In this document: positions 1-7,521 of the stretch, one piece after another
Position numbering within the stretch: position 1 is the stretch's first letter
Layout: every line of letters begins with the position of its first letter
Assembly (NCBI GenBank): GCA_009937555.1
Contig: JAACFD010000020.1
Span: 1-15,614, forward strand
DNA from: Chlamydiales bacterium
Lineage (GTDB): Bacteria; Chlamydiota; Chlamydiia; Chlamydiales; JAACFD01
Reading direction: 5' to 3'
DNA length: 15,614 nucleotides
Position numbers and translations under genes: made by a program
The notes under the pieces: model-generated
The model's database searches: none
Seen by the model: only the letters and a program-made list of their open reading frames with translations
What the model was told of the DNA's origin: nothing

Positions 1-275
1 TTGTCTTTTAACTGCTGAAAGACAGGTCTAATTCCATTAGAAGTAACGGATTCACAAATTAAATCAACCCCCTCAACAGCTTCCATTAAATTATCTGTAA
101 AAGACATGTTTTTAAGGGGCACTGCACCAGGAAGGTTTGGATGCGCCTTTCCTTGTTTTAAAGTATCTACTAACTCTTTTTCAATTGACCACATTATTAA
201 GTCGTGGCCATTACGTGCCAATACATTAGAAAGGCAATACCCCCAAGTTCCAATACCCAGAAAGGCTATCTTCAC
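1..275 (-). CDS. gpsA: Glycerol-3-phosphate dehydrogenase [NAD(P)+], N-terminal part (runs off window)
   Basis: The enzyme reduces dihydroxyacetone phosphate to sn-glycerol-3-phosphate in the cytoplasm, supplying the phospholipid backbone. Only about 91 N-terminal residues are in the window; the gene continues past position 1. Translation of the reverse strand from a GTG at 275-273 begins VKIAFLGIGTWG, which contains the family's Rossmann signature GxGxWG. It continues with the NGHDLIMW strand and a HPNLPG motif, typical of GpsA/GPD1. The GTG start sits 2 bp after the TAG stop of the pyrophosphorylase gene. A GGAG Shine-Dalgarno lies inside the end of that gene, so translation is probably coupled. 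From memory, the same neighbour pair (AGX1-like gene then gpdA) occurs in Chlamydia. The product call is confident; the start is supported by the ribosome binding site and by the position of the nucleotide-binding motif. Confidence 0.9.
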   Translation of the reverse strand, partial: MKIAFLGIGTWGYCLSNVLARNGHDLIMWSIEKELVDTLKQGKAHPNLPGAVPLKNMSFTDNLMEAVEGVDLICESVTSNGIRPVFQQLKD

Positions 276-277
276 TT

Positions 278-1639
278 CTACTTCTCCGCTTGTAAATAGT
301 TTGAGTCTAATTTTTCAAGATTTTGATAATAATTTATCAAATCCTCAGTAGGATAATAGAAGTCCTGAGATAATTCAAACTCTTTATAAGATACTGTTCT
401 ACCGGTAAGCTGATAAAAAATCTGCTTATCTCTCTTAAGTAACGCTGAATGAACTGATTCTAAACTATCTTTACCCTCAGCATTTTTTAATGGACTAAAG
501 CAAACCTCTCTTGGATATAGTAGAGTTTTAACTCTACCAACCTCTGCTTGCTCTAGAATATCAAAGATAAACTTTTCATACTTATAAGCCATAATAGACT
601 CTTGTTTTTTTATCTTTGTATTCCATCTACTTGCTTTTTTATGTGCTTGATGCAATGGAAAAGCTTTACCTGATTTGACTGAATCTTCAACAAAATTTAA
701 GTTAAAACAAAACATGCTTAGGTTAGCACTTTGGAAAACCAGCTCTCCATTAGAGTGAGTTGCTTGCTTTTGCTTTTCATCAAGTTCTATGTACTCAACT
801 ACTTTGACCTTATCTTCAGCTTGAACAACTACTCCTACCTTCTCATTAGGATCAACTCTGTTAGTAGCTTTTATGCTTACTTGATTTTTATGAAAGTGTT
901 GAAAACCAACAAGTTCAAAGTCATAAGGATCAGCTAAAGGGTTATCGATTTGAATAAAAACTAATTGTTCAACCCCTTGGGATTTCCAGTCTTGATAAAA
1001 GTCAGCTGCAACTAGGTGCTCTAAAGAAGCTCCGTTTCCATCAGGGCCTTCTGCTAGTACCCCAGGCTCTTGATAAAATATTTTCCCTTCTTCATCAAGA
1101 AATGGCAGCATCTCTTGCGTGAAAAACTTCACCTGTTCAGGCTTTAGACCAAAGAATTCATTTTCTTTAAAAAACTGTTTAACTTCTGCATCATTTATCG
1201 GGGAAGTCATGATAGCAATAGGGAGCTCTCTACCTACAAGCCTCCCACAAGCAGCTACTTTTTCTGAAAAAATCTGAAAAAGACTTTTTTCTTTCACAAT
1301 AGATACGGGATACATTCCTTTTGCGTGAGCAAAACCAAGGCGCGTCCCCTGACCTCCAGCTACTACCAAGCAAGCAACTTTCCCTTGGGCAACAAGGTCT
1401 TTGCCTATATCCATCATTTCTTCATTACCAGCATGAAAGACATCTTTCAAGGGAGAAATTTGATCAGAATCGGTTACTTCATTTTTATAAGCTTTGTGAT
1501 AAAGCTCAAGTCGCTTTACTTTTTGCCTGTCTACAGGCTCGCCCATAGCTATATCTGTTTGGTTTTGCATATGCAGCTGCTCTAAATGTGTAGATTTATA
1601 ATCGACAACAGCCATTGGTGGTAAGTCAAAAAAAAGCAT
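278..1639 (-). CDS. UDP-N-acetylhexosamine/UDP-sugar pyrophosphorylase, eukaryotic AGX1/UAP type
   Basis: This is a 453-residue nucleotidyltransferase of the UDPGP family. Such enzymes make UDP-GlcNAc (or UDP-glucose) and pyrophosphate from UTP and the sugar-1-phosphate. The uridine-binding loop GGQGTRLG is at residues 95-102, followed by KGMYP. Later motifs match the AGX1/UAP branch rather than bacterial GlmU or GalU: FFTQEMLPFLD (172-182), PDGNG (199-203), KVGVVV (267-272), YEKFIFDIL and FSPLKNAEGK near the C-terminus. The GlmU acetyltransferase beta-helix is absent. The canonical PKG after the loop reads AKG here. The ATG at 1639 has only a distant AGGA. An internal ATG at 1615 (residue 9) is an alternative start, also without a good ribosome binding site. 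It lies 18 bp after the MotE-like gene and 2 bp before gpsA in the flagellar operon. Substrate preference cannot be read from sequence; UDP-GlcNAc is the likelier choice. Confidence 0.87.
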   Translation of the reverse strand: MLFFDLPPMAVVDYKSTHLEQLHMQNQTDIAMGEPVDRQKVKRLELYHKAYKNEVTDSDQISPLKDVFHAGNEEMMDIGKDLVAQGKVACLVVAGGQGTRLGFAHAKGMYPVSIVKEKSLFQIFSEKVAACGRLVGRELPIAIMTSPINDAEVKQFFKENEFFGLKPEQVKFFTQEMLPFLDEEGKIFYQEPGVLAEGPDGNGASLEHLVAADFYQDWKSQGVEQLVFIQIDNPLADPYDFELVGFQHFHKNQVSIKATNRVDPNEKVGVVVQAEDKVKVVEYIELDEKQKQATHSNGELVFQSANLSMFCFNLNFVEDSVKSGKAFPLHQAHKKASRWNTKIKKQESIMAYKYEKFIFDILEQAEVGRVKTLLYPREVCFSPLKNAEGKDSLESVHSALLKRDKQIFYQLTGRTVSYKEFELSQDFYYPTEDLINYYQNLEKLDSNYLQAEK

Positions 1640-1657
1640 GTAATTTGTCTGTTTATC

Positions 1658-2302
1658 CTATGAATCTGATTTAGGCTTATCGCCTTTTACCTGCTCAAAA
1701 AGCTCAGTATTTTCTAAGTAACGTTTATTTTTTAAATACGATATCATCACATCTTTATAAAAAGGCTCGACTGATGGATCTGGAGATTTAGCCCAAACAT
1801 CTAAAACATTACCAGCCTCTTTGGCTTTTAAGTGGGCCAGTATAGCCCCAGCCCTGAATGGAGAGAATTTCTCTAACTGTTTAGCAATTTTCTTAGGCTT
1901 TTTACCTGTATAGAGTTCTGCTTGCATCTTCACGTCTTCCTGAAACTCATCTTTTGATATCGCCCGGATGTAATCAATATCGTTCTCTACTTTTTTTGCA
2001 TAGTCTTGGATCTGCTTTTGCATTGAGTTGTAGGCTCTAAGCTGAGACATCATTGATGTGTTTAAACGCTTCTCTGTATTCATGTTTACTAGAATTTCTC
2101 TAGATAAAGTCTCTAAGCCCTCATTAACTTTTTGATCACTATCTTTTGCTGCTGAAGCAGTTTTCTTTTTTACTGTGTCAGCCTGAGCTATTAGCTGGTC
2201 TTCTTTTTTAGGTTCTTTAGTAAGTTCATTAGCAATAAACCCTGCGGTACCTAGAGCCACACCTGCTGATAAAACTCCTGCAATAATAGCTTTTTTACTC
2301 AT
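1658..2302 (-). CDS. Membrane-anchored MotE-like (MgtE N-domain-like) flagellar accessory protein
   Basis: This 214-residue protein has an N-terminal hydrophobic segment (residues 5-24) rich in Ala and Gly and preceded by lysines, which looks like a signal anchor. A charged, probably coiled region follows (30-125). Residues about 128-170 read like the MgtE-N-like helical repeat found in MotE-family proteins: LYTGKKPKKIAKQL, then FSPFRAGAILAHL, then KEAGNVLDVW. MotE-type genes usually directly follow fliJ in flagellar operons, and this one does, overlapping fliJ by 8 bp. In Sinorhizobium MotE is a periplasmic chaperone for the motility protein MotC; elsewhere the role is poorly known. An AAGGGG ribosome binding site lies about 9 nt before the ATG. 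The family assignment rests on position, length, anchor and the helical repeat, so it is moderately sure. No transporter domain is present. Confidence 0.65.
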   Translation of the reverse strand: MSKKAIIAGVLSAGVALGTAGFIANELTKEPKKEDQLIAQADTVKKKTASAAKDSDQKVNEGLETLSREILVNMNTEKRLNTSMMSQLRAYNSMQKQIQDYAKKVENDIDYIRAISKDEFQEDVKMQAELYTGKKPKKIAKQLEKFSPFRAGAILAHLKAKEAGNVLDVWAKSPDPSVEPFYKDVMISYLKNKRYLENTELFEQVKGDKPKSDS

Positions 2303-2753
2303 CAGTTAGCCCCTTTTTTCTAGCGAATTTAGCCATAGATTGATCATCTATCTCTTTGCCTTCCTGTTTATTAAATTGGTCCTGCCATTCAAGAAATTTT
2401 TTCTCTTTGAGGTTCTCAAGCGTTTTCTTTTCTTTTCTCGCTTTAATATAAGCTTGTCGCTTTTTTGCTTCAACGTTTCTTAACTTCATAACGTCATCTT
2501 GCTTTTGTGAAATCCTCTCGCTTAAAGACTTTAGATAAGAAACATATACTTTATAGTCATGAACACCTTTTTCTTGTTGCTTCTCACTCTTCCAGTCACT
2601 TTCTAAGCTCTTTTTTTCTACATCTAGTTCAAGTACCATCTGCTCAAGCTTACGAATCTCTAGCACTACTTTCTCAAGGTCTTCTTTAGCTTTACTCTCT
2701 AGCCCTTCTTTTACTTTAAGAACTGTCTCTAAACTAAAACTAAACTTCTTCAT
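2295..2753 (-). CDS. fliJ: Flagellar export protein FliJ
   Basis: FliJ is the small coiled-coil stalk that inserts into the FliI ATPase ring and couples it to the export gate. This 152-residue protein is almost entirely charged helix. It starts with the FliJ-type N-terminus KFSFSLETVLKVKEGLE, in which aromatic and leucine positions precede a long antiparallel coiled coil. Its length is normal for FliJ (about 140-160). The ATG overlaps the fliI stop codon as TAATG, the tight coupling usual for fliI-fliJ. Coiled-coil proteins of this kind diverge strongly, so the call depends partly on its position directly downstream of fliI. A type III secretion stalk of the SctO/YscO type would look similar, but the flanking FliG and FliF make FliJ the better name. 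Confidence 0.82.
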   Translation of the reverse strand: MKKFSFSLETVLKVKEGLESKAKEDLEKVVLEIRKLEQMVLELDVEKKSLESDWKSEKQQEKGVHDYKVYVSYLKSLSERISQKQDDVMKLRNVEAKKRQAYIKARKEKKTLENLKEKKFLEWQDQFNKQEGKEIDDQSMAKFARKKGLTDE

Positions 2754-4063
2754 TAGTCACCCACAATATTTTTCAATTGTGTCAAGGTCTCTTCCATAGA
2801 AGAAAACTCATTTACTCCCTGATTTAAGAAGCTTAGTACAGCATCTATTTTACTTAAAGCTCTATCAACTTTTGGATTACTACCTTTAACATAAGCTCCA
2901 ATGTTGACAAGGTCTTCTGTCTCATAATAGGCTTGCAATATCTCTCTTAGGGCTCCAGCTGCCTGTATATGTTCTTTATCAGCAATATCGGTCATCACTC
3001 TAGAAAGGCTATTTAGGATATCAACAGAGGGGAAATGGTTGGCTGCAGCCAGCTTCCTAGAAAGGATAATATGCCCGTCTAAAATAGAACGCACCGTATC
3101 AGCTATAGGGTCATGTAAGTCATCCCCTTCCATTAAAATAGTGTAAAAGCCTGTGACAGAGCCTGAGTCTGAGTTACCTGATCGTTCTAGTACTTTGGGA
3201 AGGTTTGAAAATACAGAAGGGGTATAACCTTTAGTCGTAGGGGGCTCACCAACTGCTAGACCTATCTCTCTTAGTGCCATTGCATATCTTGTGATAGAGT
3301 CCATCATGAACATCACATTTAAGCCTTGGTCTCTAAAATACTCTGCAATAGAGGTCGCCACAGAAGCACCTTTTGCTCTAAGAAGCGCAGCTTGATCAGA
3401 AGTTGCAACAATTACCACGCTTTTCTTCAAGCCTTCTGGCCCTAGTTCTCTCTCGATAAATTCTTTTACTTCTCTTCCTCTTTCCCCAATTAAACCAATC
3501 ACATTAATATCTGCTGAGGACATTTTAGCCATCATACCAAGTAAAGTAGACTTTCCAACACCTGAACCAGAAAAAATACCTACCCTTTGACCTTTACCAG
3601 TAGCACAAGTTGAATCAATAGCTCTTATTCCAGTTTCAAGAGGCTCACTAATTCTCTTACGTGATAAAGGGGCAGGTGGAGGAGCATTTACCGAGTAGTA
3701 TTTTTCATAATGAATTGGCCCCTTATCATCAATAGGATTGCCTAGTGCATCTAGTATCCTACCACAAAGTTCCATAGAAACGCCTACTCTATGAACATGA
3801 CCAGAAGGAAAGACTTCTGCATTTGGCGATATATCAGTCATCTCTCCCAGACTCATGAGTAGGACTTTATCTTTTTTAAAACCTACAACTTCACAAGGCC
3901 TTTTTTTATTTTGGTTATCTATTACATAGCAAATTTCACCTAAAGAAGCTTTTGGGCCATGAGACTCTATAAGAAGACCCACAATGTGGGTCACTTTACC
4001 GCTTATTTTTAAGCTTTTCCAGCTGTCTACCTGCTGAAATTCTTTCTGAATTAAACTAGACAT
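2753..4063 (-). CDS. fliI: Flagellum-specific export ATPase FliI
   Basis: FliI is the hexameric ATPase at the cytoplasmic face of the flagellar export apparatus, related to F1-ATPase beta. It is full length at 436 residues. The N-terminal beta-barrel-like part spans about 20-95. The P-loop GSGVGKST is at 166-173 with the ATP-binding lysine at K171. The GERGRE motif carries the catalytic glutamate (E194), and Walker B is MFMMD (251-255) followed by SITRYAMALRE. TGIRAIDS (144-151) and the PPTTKGYTPSVF segment are also typical. No catalytic residue looks altered. The gene starts 3 bp after fliH, with an AAGG motif about 8 nt before the ATG that overlaps the fliH stop. The same fold is found in type III secretion ATPases (SctN); the FliG/FliF neighbours favour FliI. 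In C. trachomatis the corresponding gene is CT717, from memory. Confidence 0.95.
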   Translation of the reverse strand: MSSLIQKEFQQVDSWKSLKISGKVTHIVGLLIESHGPKASLGEICYVIDNQNKKRPCEVVGFKKDKVLLMSLGEMTDISPNAEVFPSGHVHRVGVSMELCGRILDALGNPIDDKGPIHYEKYYSVNAPPPAPLSRKRISEPLETGIRAIDSTCATGKGQRVGIFSGSGVGKSTLLGMMAKMSSADINVIGLIGERGREVKEFIERELGPEGLKKSVVIVATSDQAALLRAKGASVATSIAEYFRDQGLNVMFMMDSITRYAMALREIGLAVGEPPTTKGYTPSVFSNLPKVLERSGNSDSGSVTGFYTILMEGDDLHDPIADTVRSILDGHIILSRKLAAANHFPSVDILNSLSRVMTDIADKEHIQAAGALREILQAYYETEDLVNIGAYVKGSNPKVDRALSKIDAVLSFLNQGVNEFSSMEETLTQLKNIVGD

Positions 4064-4066
4064 AAT

Positions 4067-4816
4067 CTACCTTAGAAGGTTTTCTCTTAAATCTTCAATT
4101 TGCCTAGTGACATCAAAGTTAATGATGCCAAAATTAGTTTCCAACTTCACTGAGCCTCGGTTTAAGCTGTCATCACTATAGAAATTCAAATCTCTAATTT
4201 GAGCATTTTGCCCTTTGATTTTACCTAAAGTAGGTCCTAAAGCTTCAAAGTCTTGATCCGAAAAGTAAATATCAACACTAGAAGAACCTGCTAACTTTCT
4301 ACCTTTTTCTAAAACGGCATCCACAATTTTAGATAAAGCTTGAGGGTCTTTAAGTTCATCGTGAATTACTTTTTGGCAAACTTTCAAACACAGCTCAATA
4401 AGTTCTGGTTTTACTTGTTCAAAACTTCTTTCAAGTTTTAACTGATACTCTGTGGAAATTTCTTGCAAAAGAAGTAATTGTTTTTCAGCTTCACCCTCTT
4501 CCTCTTCCTGGATAGAGTTTTTACCTTCGTCAAAACCTTGCTTCTTACCCTCGTCAAGGCCTTGCTTCTTACCTTCTTCTAATCCTCTAACATAACCTTT
4601 AGTATCACCTTCTTTCCAACCCTTTTTATAGCCCGACTCTTCGCCAGTTCTAAGCCCTTTCTGAAACCAGAATTCTTCAAGTGCTTTCAAGCTTTTTTTT
4701 TCTTCGTCGTTTACAGAGTTCTCTTCAGTAGCTTTCACAACACCATCTTTGCCTAAAAAAACAGAACCTAAAACTGTAGCACCTCTTATAATTCCTTTTT
4801 TAGGAGACGACGTCAT
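4067..4816 (-). CDS. fliH: Flagellar assembly protein FliH with long GxxxG repeat
   Basis: FliH binds FliI as a dimer, inhibits its ATPase and docks it at the motor C-ring. The protein has 249 residues. Residues 54-98 hold an unbroken run of twelve glycines spaced exactly every four residues (G54, G58 and so on to G98). This is the GxxxG helix-repeat hallmark of FliH, here unusually long and regular. An acidic stretch (103-109) and a helical region follow. The C-terminal part (about 125-245) contains ELCLKVCQKVIHDEL and LETNFGIINFDVTRQ, resembling the FliH/YscL/V-ATPase subunit E domain. The first 17 bp overlap the end of fliG. A near-perfect AAGGAGG Shine-Dalgarno 5 nt upstream of the ATG fixes the start. 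The gene order fliG-fliH-fliI agrees with the call. Confidence 0.9.
   Translation of the reverse strand: MTSSPKKGIIRGATVLGSVFLGKDGVVKATEENSVNDEEKKSLKALEEFWFQKGLRTGEESGYKKGWKEGDTKGYVRGLEEGKKQGLDEGKKQGFDEGKNSIQEEEEGEAEKQLLLLQEISTEYQLKLERSFEQVKPELIELCLKVCQKVIHDELKDPQALSKIVDAVLEKGRKLAGSSSVDIYFSDQDFEALGPTLGKIKGQNAQIRDLNFYSDDSLNRGSVKLETNFGIINFDVTRQIEDLRENLLR
4529..4576 (-). repeat. 24-bp tandem repeat within fliH
   Basis: Two adjacent 24-bp units encode EGKKQGLD and EGKKQGFD (residues 81-96), followed by a partial third copy (EGK). They differ at only a few bases. The units lie in the GxxxG segment and suggest that the glycine array grew by in-frame duplication. Confidence 0.8.
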
Positions 4817-5834
4817 CTTCTCCTCCTTTCTGGATATAAACTTTACCTTCTTCCTCTAACTTCCTGATAATATTAACGATCTTCTTCTGAACTTCAGTGA
4901 CGGTTGAGCCCTTAACAGGTCCCATAAATGCAAGTTCATCTTGGATACCTTCAGCTCCACGTTTAGACATGTTTCTAAATATGATCTCTTTAACAGCCGC
5001 ATTTGCACCTTTAAGAGCAATAAGAAGGTCTTCAGATGGAACTTCTTTTAACACAAGCTGTACAGATTTGTCATCGAGTGTTGCGATATCATCAAAGACA
5101 AATAGTAGCTCTTTAATTTCAACTGCGAGGTCAAGGTCTCTATCATTGATTTCACTCATAATGAGTTTATTAGATACCTGATCTAAGTTGTTGAGAATTT
5201 CAGCAACCACTTTGACTCCGCCAACAATTTCCATCTGTTTTCCATCTGCAACAGCACCTAAGTTAACCTTAAGAGCCTCATCCATGGTTTCAATAACATC
5301 TGGATCTGTACCCTGTAGTTTAGACATTTGGTACATTACTTCTATCTTCATCTCATCTGGTAACTCTTTAATGATACTAGCAGCACGCTTAGGTTGTAGA
5401 TATGATAACATAAGAGCTACTGTTTGAGGTTGCTCTTGAACTAAGTAAGCAGCAAGTTGTGATGGTTCTATCTTTCTAAGTACTCTGAAAACGTCACTTT
5501 CTTCACTTTGTCCTAGATCATCTATAAGTTCTATAGCCTTATCATCACCCATAATATTAGTAAGGATATCAAATAGATAGTCTTTACCCCCACTGGACCC
5601 TAGAGATGCTTTATTCACGAGTTTGCTATAAAACTCTTTAACAATCTTTTCATTTATCTCTTGTGGCACATAGTGCATTTGATTAATCCAGTACGAAATT
5701 TGCTTTACTTCATCCTCTTTTAAAAAACGCATTACTTCAGTAGCCCATTTTTGCCCTAAAGTAATTAAAAGGAAGGCTGTTTTCTGAGCTGGATTTAATC
5801 CTTTGTAGATATCTTCAACTTCTTCTCTTTTCAT
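4800..5834 (-). CDS. fliG: Flagellar motor switch/rotor protein FliG
   Basis: FliG forms the upper C-ring, is fixed to FliF and receives torque from the MotA stator. The protein is 344 residues, normal for the family. The N-terminal FliF-binding domain starts with LNPAQKTAFLLITLG (13-27). The middle domain carries EQPQTVALMLSYL (134-146), the family's EHPQT motif. The C-terminal domain runs from KELLFVFDDI (241-250) through MGPVKGSTV to IVNIIRKLEEEG. By alignment from memory with E. coli FliG, the charged torque-helix residues are conserved or conservatively replaced: K275 (K264), R292 (R281), D299 and E300 (D288, D289), and K308 (R297). A GGAAGG ribosome binding site lies 4 nt before the ATG, and the gene starts 15 bp after fliF. 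FliG has no counterpart in the Chlamydiaceae cluster, as far as I recall. Confidence 0.96.
   Translation of the reverse strand: MKREEVEDIYKGLNPAQKTAFLLITLGQKWATEVMRFLKEDEVKQISYWINQMHYVPQEINEKIVKEFYSKLVNKASLGSSGGKDYLFDILTNIMGDDKAIELIDDLGQSEESDVFRVLRKIEPSQLAAYLVQEQPQTVALMLSYLQPKRAASIIKELPDEMKIEVMYQMSKLQGTDPDVIETMDEALKVNLGAVADGKQMEIVGGVKVVAEILNNLDQVSNKLIMSEINDRDLDLAVEIKELLFVFDDIATLDDKSVQLVLKEVPSEDLLIALKGANAAVKEIIFRNMSKRGAEGIQDELAFMGPVKGSTVTEVQKKIVNIIRKLEEEGKVYIQKGGEDDVVS
4822..4828 (-). promoter_or_regulatory. Strong Shine-Dalgarno of fliH inside fliG
   Basis: AAGGAGG on the minus strand, 5 nt before the fliH ATG at 4816, is a full-length anti-16S match. It is buried in the last codons of fliG. 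It fixes the fliH start and implies translation initiation independent of fliG termination. It is stronger than any other site in the operon, consistent with a need for extra FliH. Confidence 0.75.
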
Positions 5835-5849
5835 GACACCTTCCGATGT

Positions 5850-7484
5850 TTATCGTTTCTTATTAATTTTAAACTCTTTCCCTTCAGCTAACCACTCTCG
5901 AATAGTCTCGACTACAACATAGGGGTTATCATGGAGTTTTTGTTTAACCGCTTCAACCATAGCTTCAACCTCAATAAGTGAAGTGCCCTCGCTAAACTCT
6001 GTTTCAAGCTGGAATTCTTCTTCTTCATCTTTATCAAGCTTAGGAGGCTGAACAATACTCTTCTTCCAGAACTGTGTGAAAGTCCAGAACATCCCTAAAG
6101 CTGTTAAAACTATAAATAAAGCTGTGCCCACTTTTGATAATAACTCCAAGTTACTTGTCCAATTAACTTCAGCTTTTCTCTCGTGAAACCTTGTCTTATC
6201 AAACTCAACAAAGTCAACACTAGGTACTGCAGCTACTCCATAACCCTCTACAATTTTAGCTAGCTGTCCCTCTATTTCTTCTTTTAGCTCTACAGTGCTC
6301 CGCTTTCCATCTTTAACTTCTTCACTGGGCAGATCTGCCCCTTGGTCAACAGTAATAGTTTTATCAATCAGAACACCTATAGAAATTCCACTAATTCTAC
6401 CAGGCTTTGTCTGTGTTTTCATATGATCATAAGGAACCGCCATTTGCTTGTGCTCTTGAATGCGGCTTTCATTCCTATTCATGGACTGATCTCCACCTGC
6501 AACAGCTCCTGCAACTGCTTCAGCTGAAGCTCCTGGAGCTCCTGATTCTTGCTTTTCTCGTTCGCTCATCTCTAAGCCCGATTCTGTCAAACTCATGACC
6601 ACAGGGTCTCCCAGACTCTGCTCTCCTACAGTACCACTATAAATTCTTCTCTCTTTGGAACTCTGCTCTCTACTCATTGAGACTTGTACGGTTGAATAGA
6701 AGTTATCTACTCCTACAACCATTGCTAACATGCCATCAACTTTAGATTTTAGTCTTTCTTCAGCAGAAATTTCAGCACTTCGAACTAAGTCTACATCTCC
6801 ATCTGGATCATGTGCTTGATATAATTTCCCTGTAGTGTCAGAAATAGCAACCATATTGGGGGTAAGCCCTCTAACAGCTCCTGAAATATGATAAGTAATA
6901 GCTCTTAATTGAGACTGGCCAAGTCTAGCACCTGGCATTAAGTCTAAGATTGCCGAGGCTTTGGTTTTATACGTTGAGCCTCCAAAAGGCTTTGGAGGAG
7001 CCATATCTAGAATAACACTAGCCCCCTTTAGATTGTCATAAGCGGCAATATCTTGTTCCAACTGTCCTTTGAGAGCTCTCATTTCTAAAACTTGAAGCTC
7101 TTTTTCCCCTTTAATCCATGTGTTAGAATCAAAAAGCTCAAATCCCTTACCTCTATGTTTTTTAGGTAGCCCCATAGATGCTAAGTCCATTCGAATTTTG
7201 TGAACCTGATCTTGAGGGACAAGTATTAAAGTATCACTTTTTAAGTCATACTTAACACGAGCAGCATCTAGATAACTCTTAACTTCAGAAGCATCAGAAA
7301 TAGTTAAACGATTAACGGGATAAAGGGCTGTATAACGCGTAGCTGCGGCATTTACTACCATAAAAGATAGTAAACCAAAAAGGAGTAGTACAACAAATAT
7401 AACTGTAAACTTTTGATAGGTTTTAATTTCTCTCCAGACCTGAAGAAGCTGCTTGCCTATATCTTTAATCCAATCAAAATTCAT
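5850..7484 (-). CDS. fliF: Flagellar MS-ring protein FliF
   Basis: FliF forms the membrane-embedded MS ring on which the rotor and export gate assemble. The protein has 544 residues with the expected two transmembrane segments (about 27-47 and 452-472). Between them are the ring-building YscJ/FliF domain (about 48-225, with YTALYPVNRL and ASMGLPKKHRGKGFELFD) and the FliF C-domain. The latter includes a Gly/Ala-rich disordered loop at 315-331 where other FliFs have their GVPG loop, then PGRISGISIGVLID. The cytoplasmic tail (about 505-535, DNPYVVVETIREWLAEG) is the conserved FliG-binding motif. Single-ring SctJ proteins lack this second transmembrane/tail arrangement. An AGGA ribosome binding site lies 6-7 nt upstream of the ATG. 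This is the first gene of the operon, preceded by a 277-bp non-coding region. Confidence 0.95.
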   Translation of the reverse strand: MNFDWIKDIGKQLLQVWREIKTYQKFTVIFVVLLLFGLLSFMVVNAAATRYTALYPVNRLTISDASEVKSYLDAARVKYDLKSDTLILVPQDQVHKIRMDLASMGLPKKHRGKGFELFDSNTWIKGEKELQVLEMRALKGQLEQDIAAYDNLKGASVILDMAPPKPFGGSTYKTKASAILDLMPGARLGQSQLRAITYHISGAVRGLTPNMVAISDTTGKLYQAHDPDGDVDLVRSAEISAEERLKSKVDGMLAMVVGVDNFYSTVQVSMSREQSSKERRIYSGTVGEQSLGDPVVMSLTESGLEMSEREKQESGAPGASAEAVAGAVAGGDQSMNRNESRIQEHKQMAVPYDHMKTQTKPGRISGISIGVLIDKTITVDQGADLPSEEVKDGKRSTVELKEEIEGQLAKIVEGYGVAAVPSVDFVEFDKTRFHERKAEVNWTSNLELLSKVGTALFIVLTALGMFWTFTQFWKKSIVQPPKLDKDEEEEFQLETEFSEGTSLIEVEAMVEAVKQKLHDNPYVVVETIREWLAEGKEFKINKKR

Positions 7485-7521
7485 GCGTTTTCCTAAATAT
7501 TAGTGTGTTACTAAAAAGTCT

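Noticed and set aside
106..351. Plus-strand ORF of 81 residues over the gpsA/pyrophosphorylase junction
   Set aside because: The opposite strand encodes clear GpsA and AGX1-type motifs across the same bases.
2753..7484. Operon as a virulence-type type III secretion system (SctJ, SctL, SctN, SctO)
   Set aside because: FliG is present, FliF has two membrane segments and a FliG-binding tail, and FliH has the GxxxG array. These are flagellar features.
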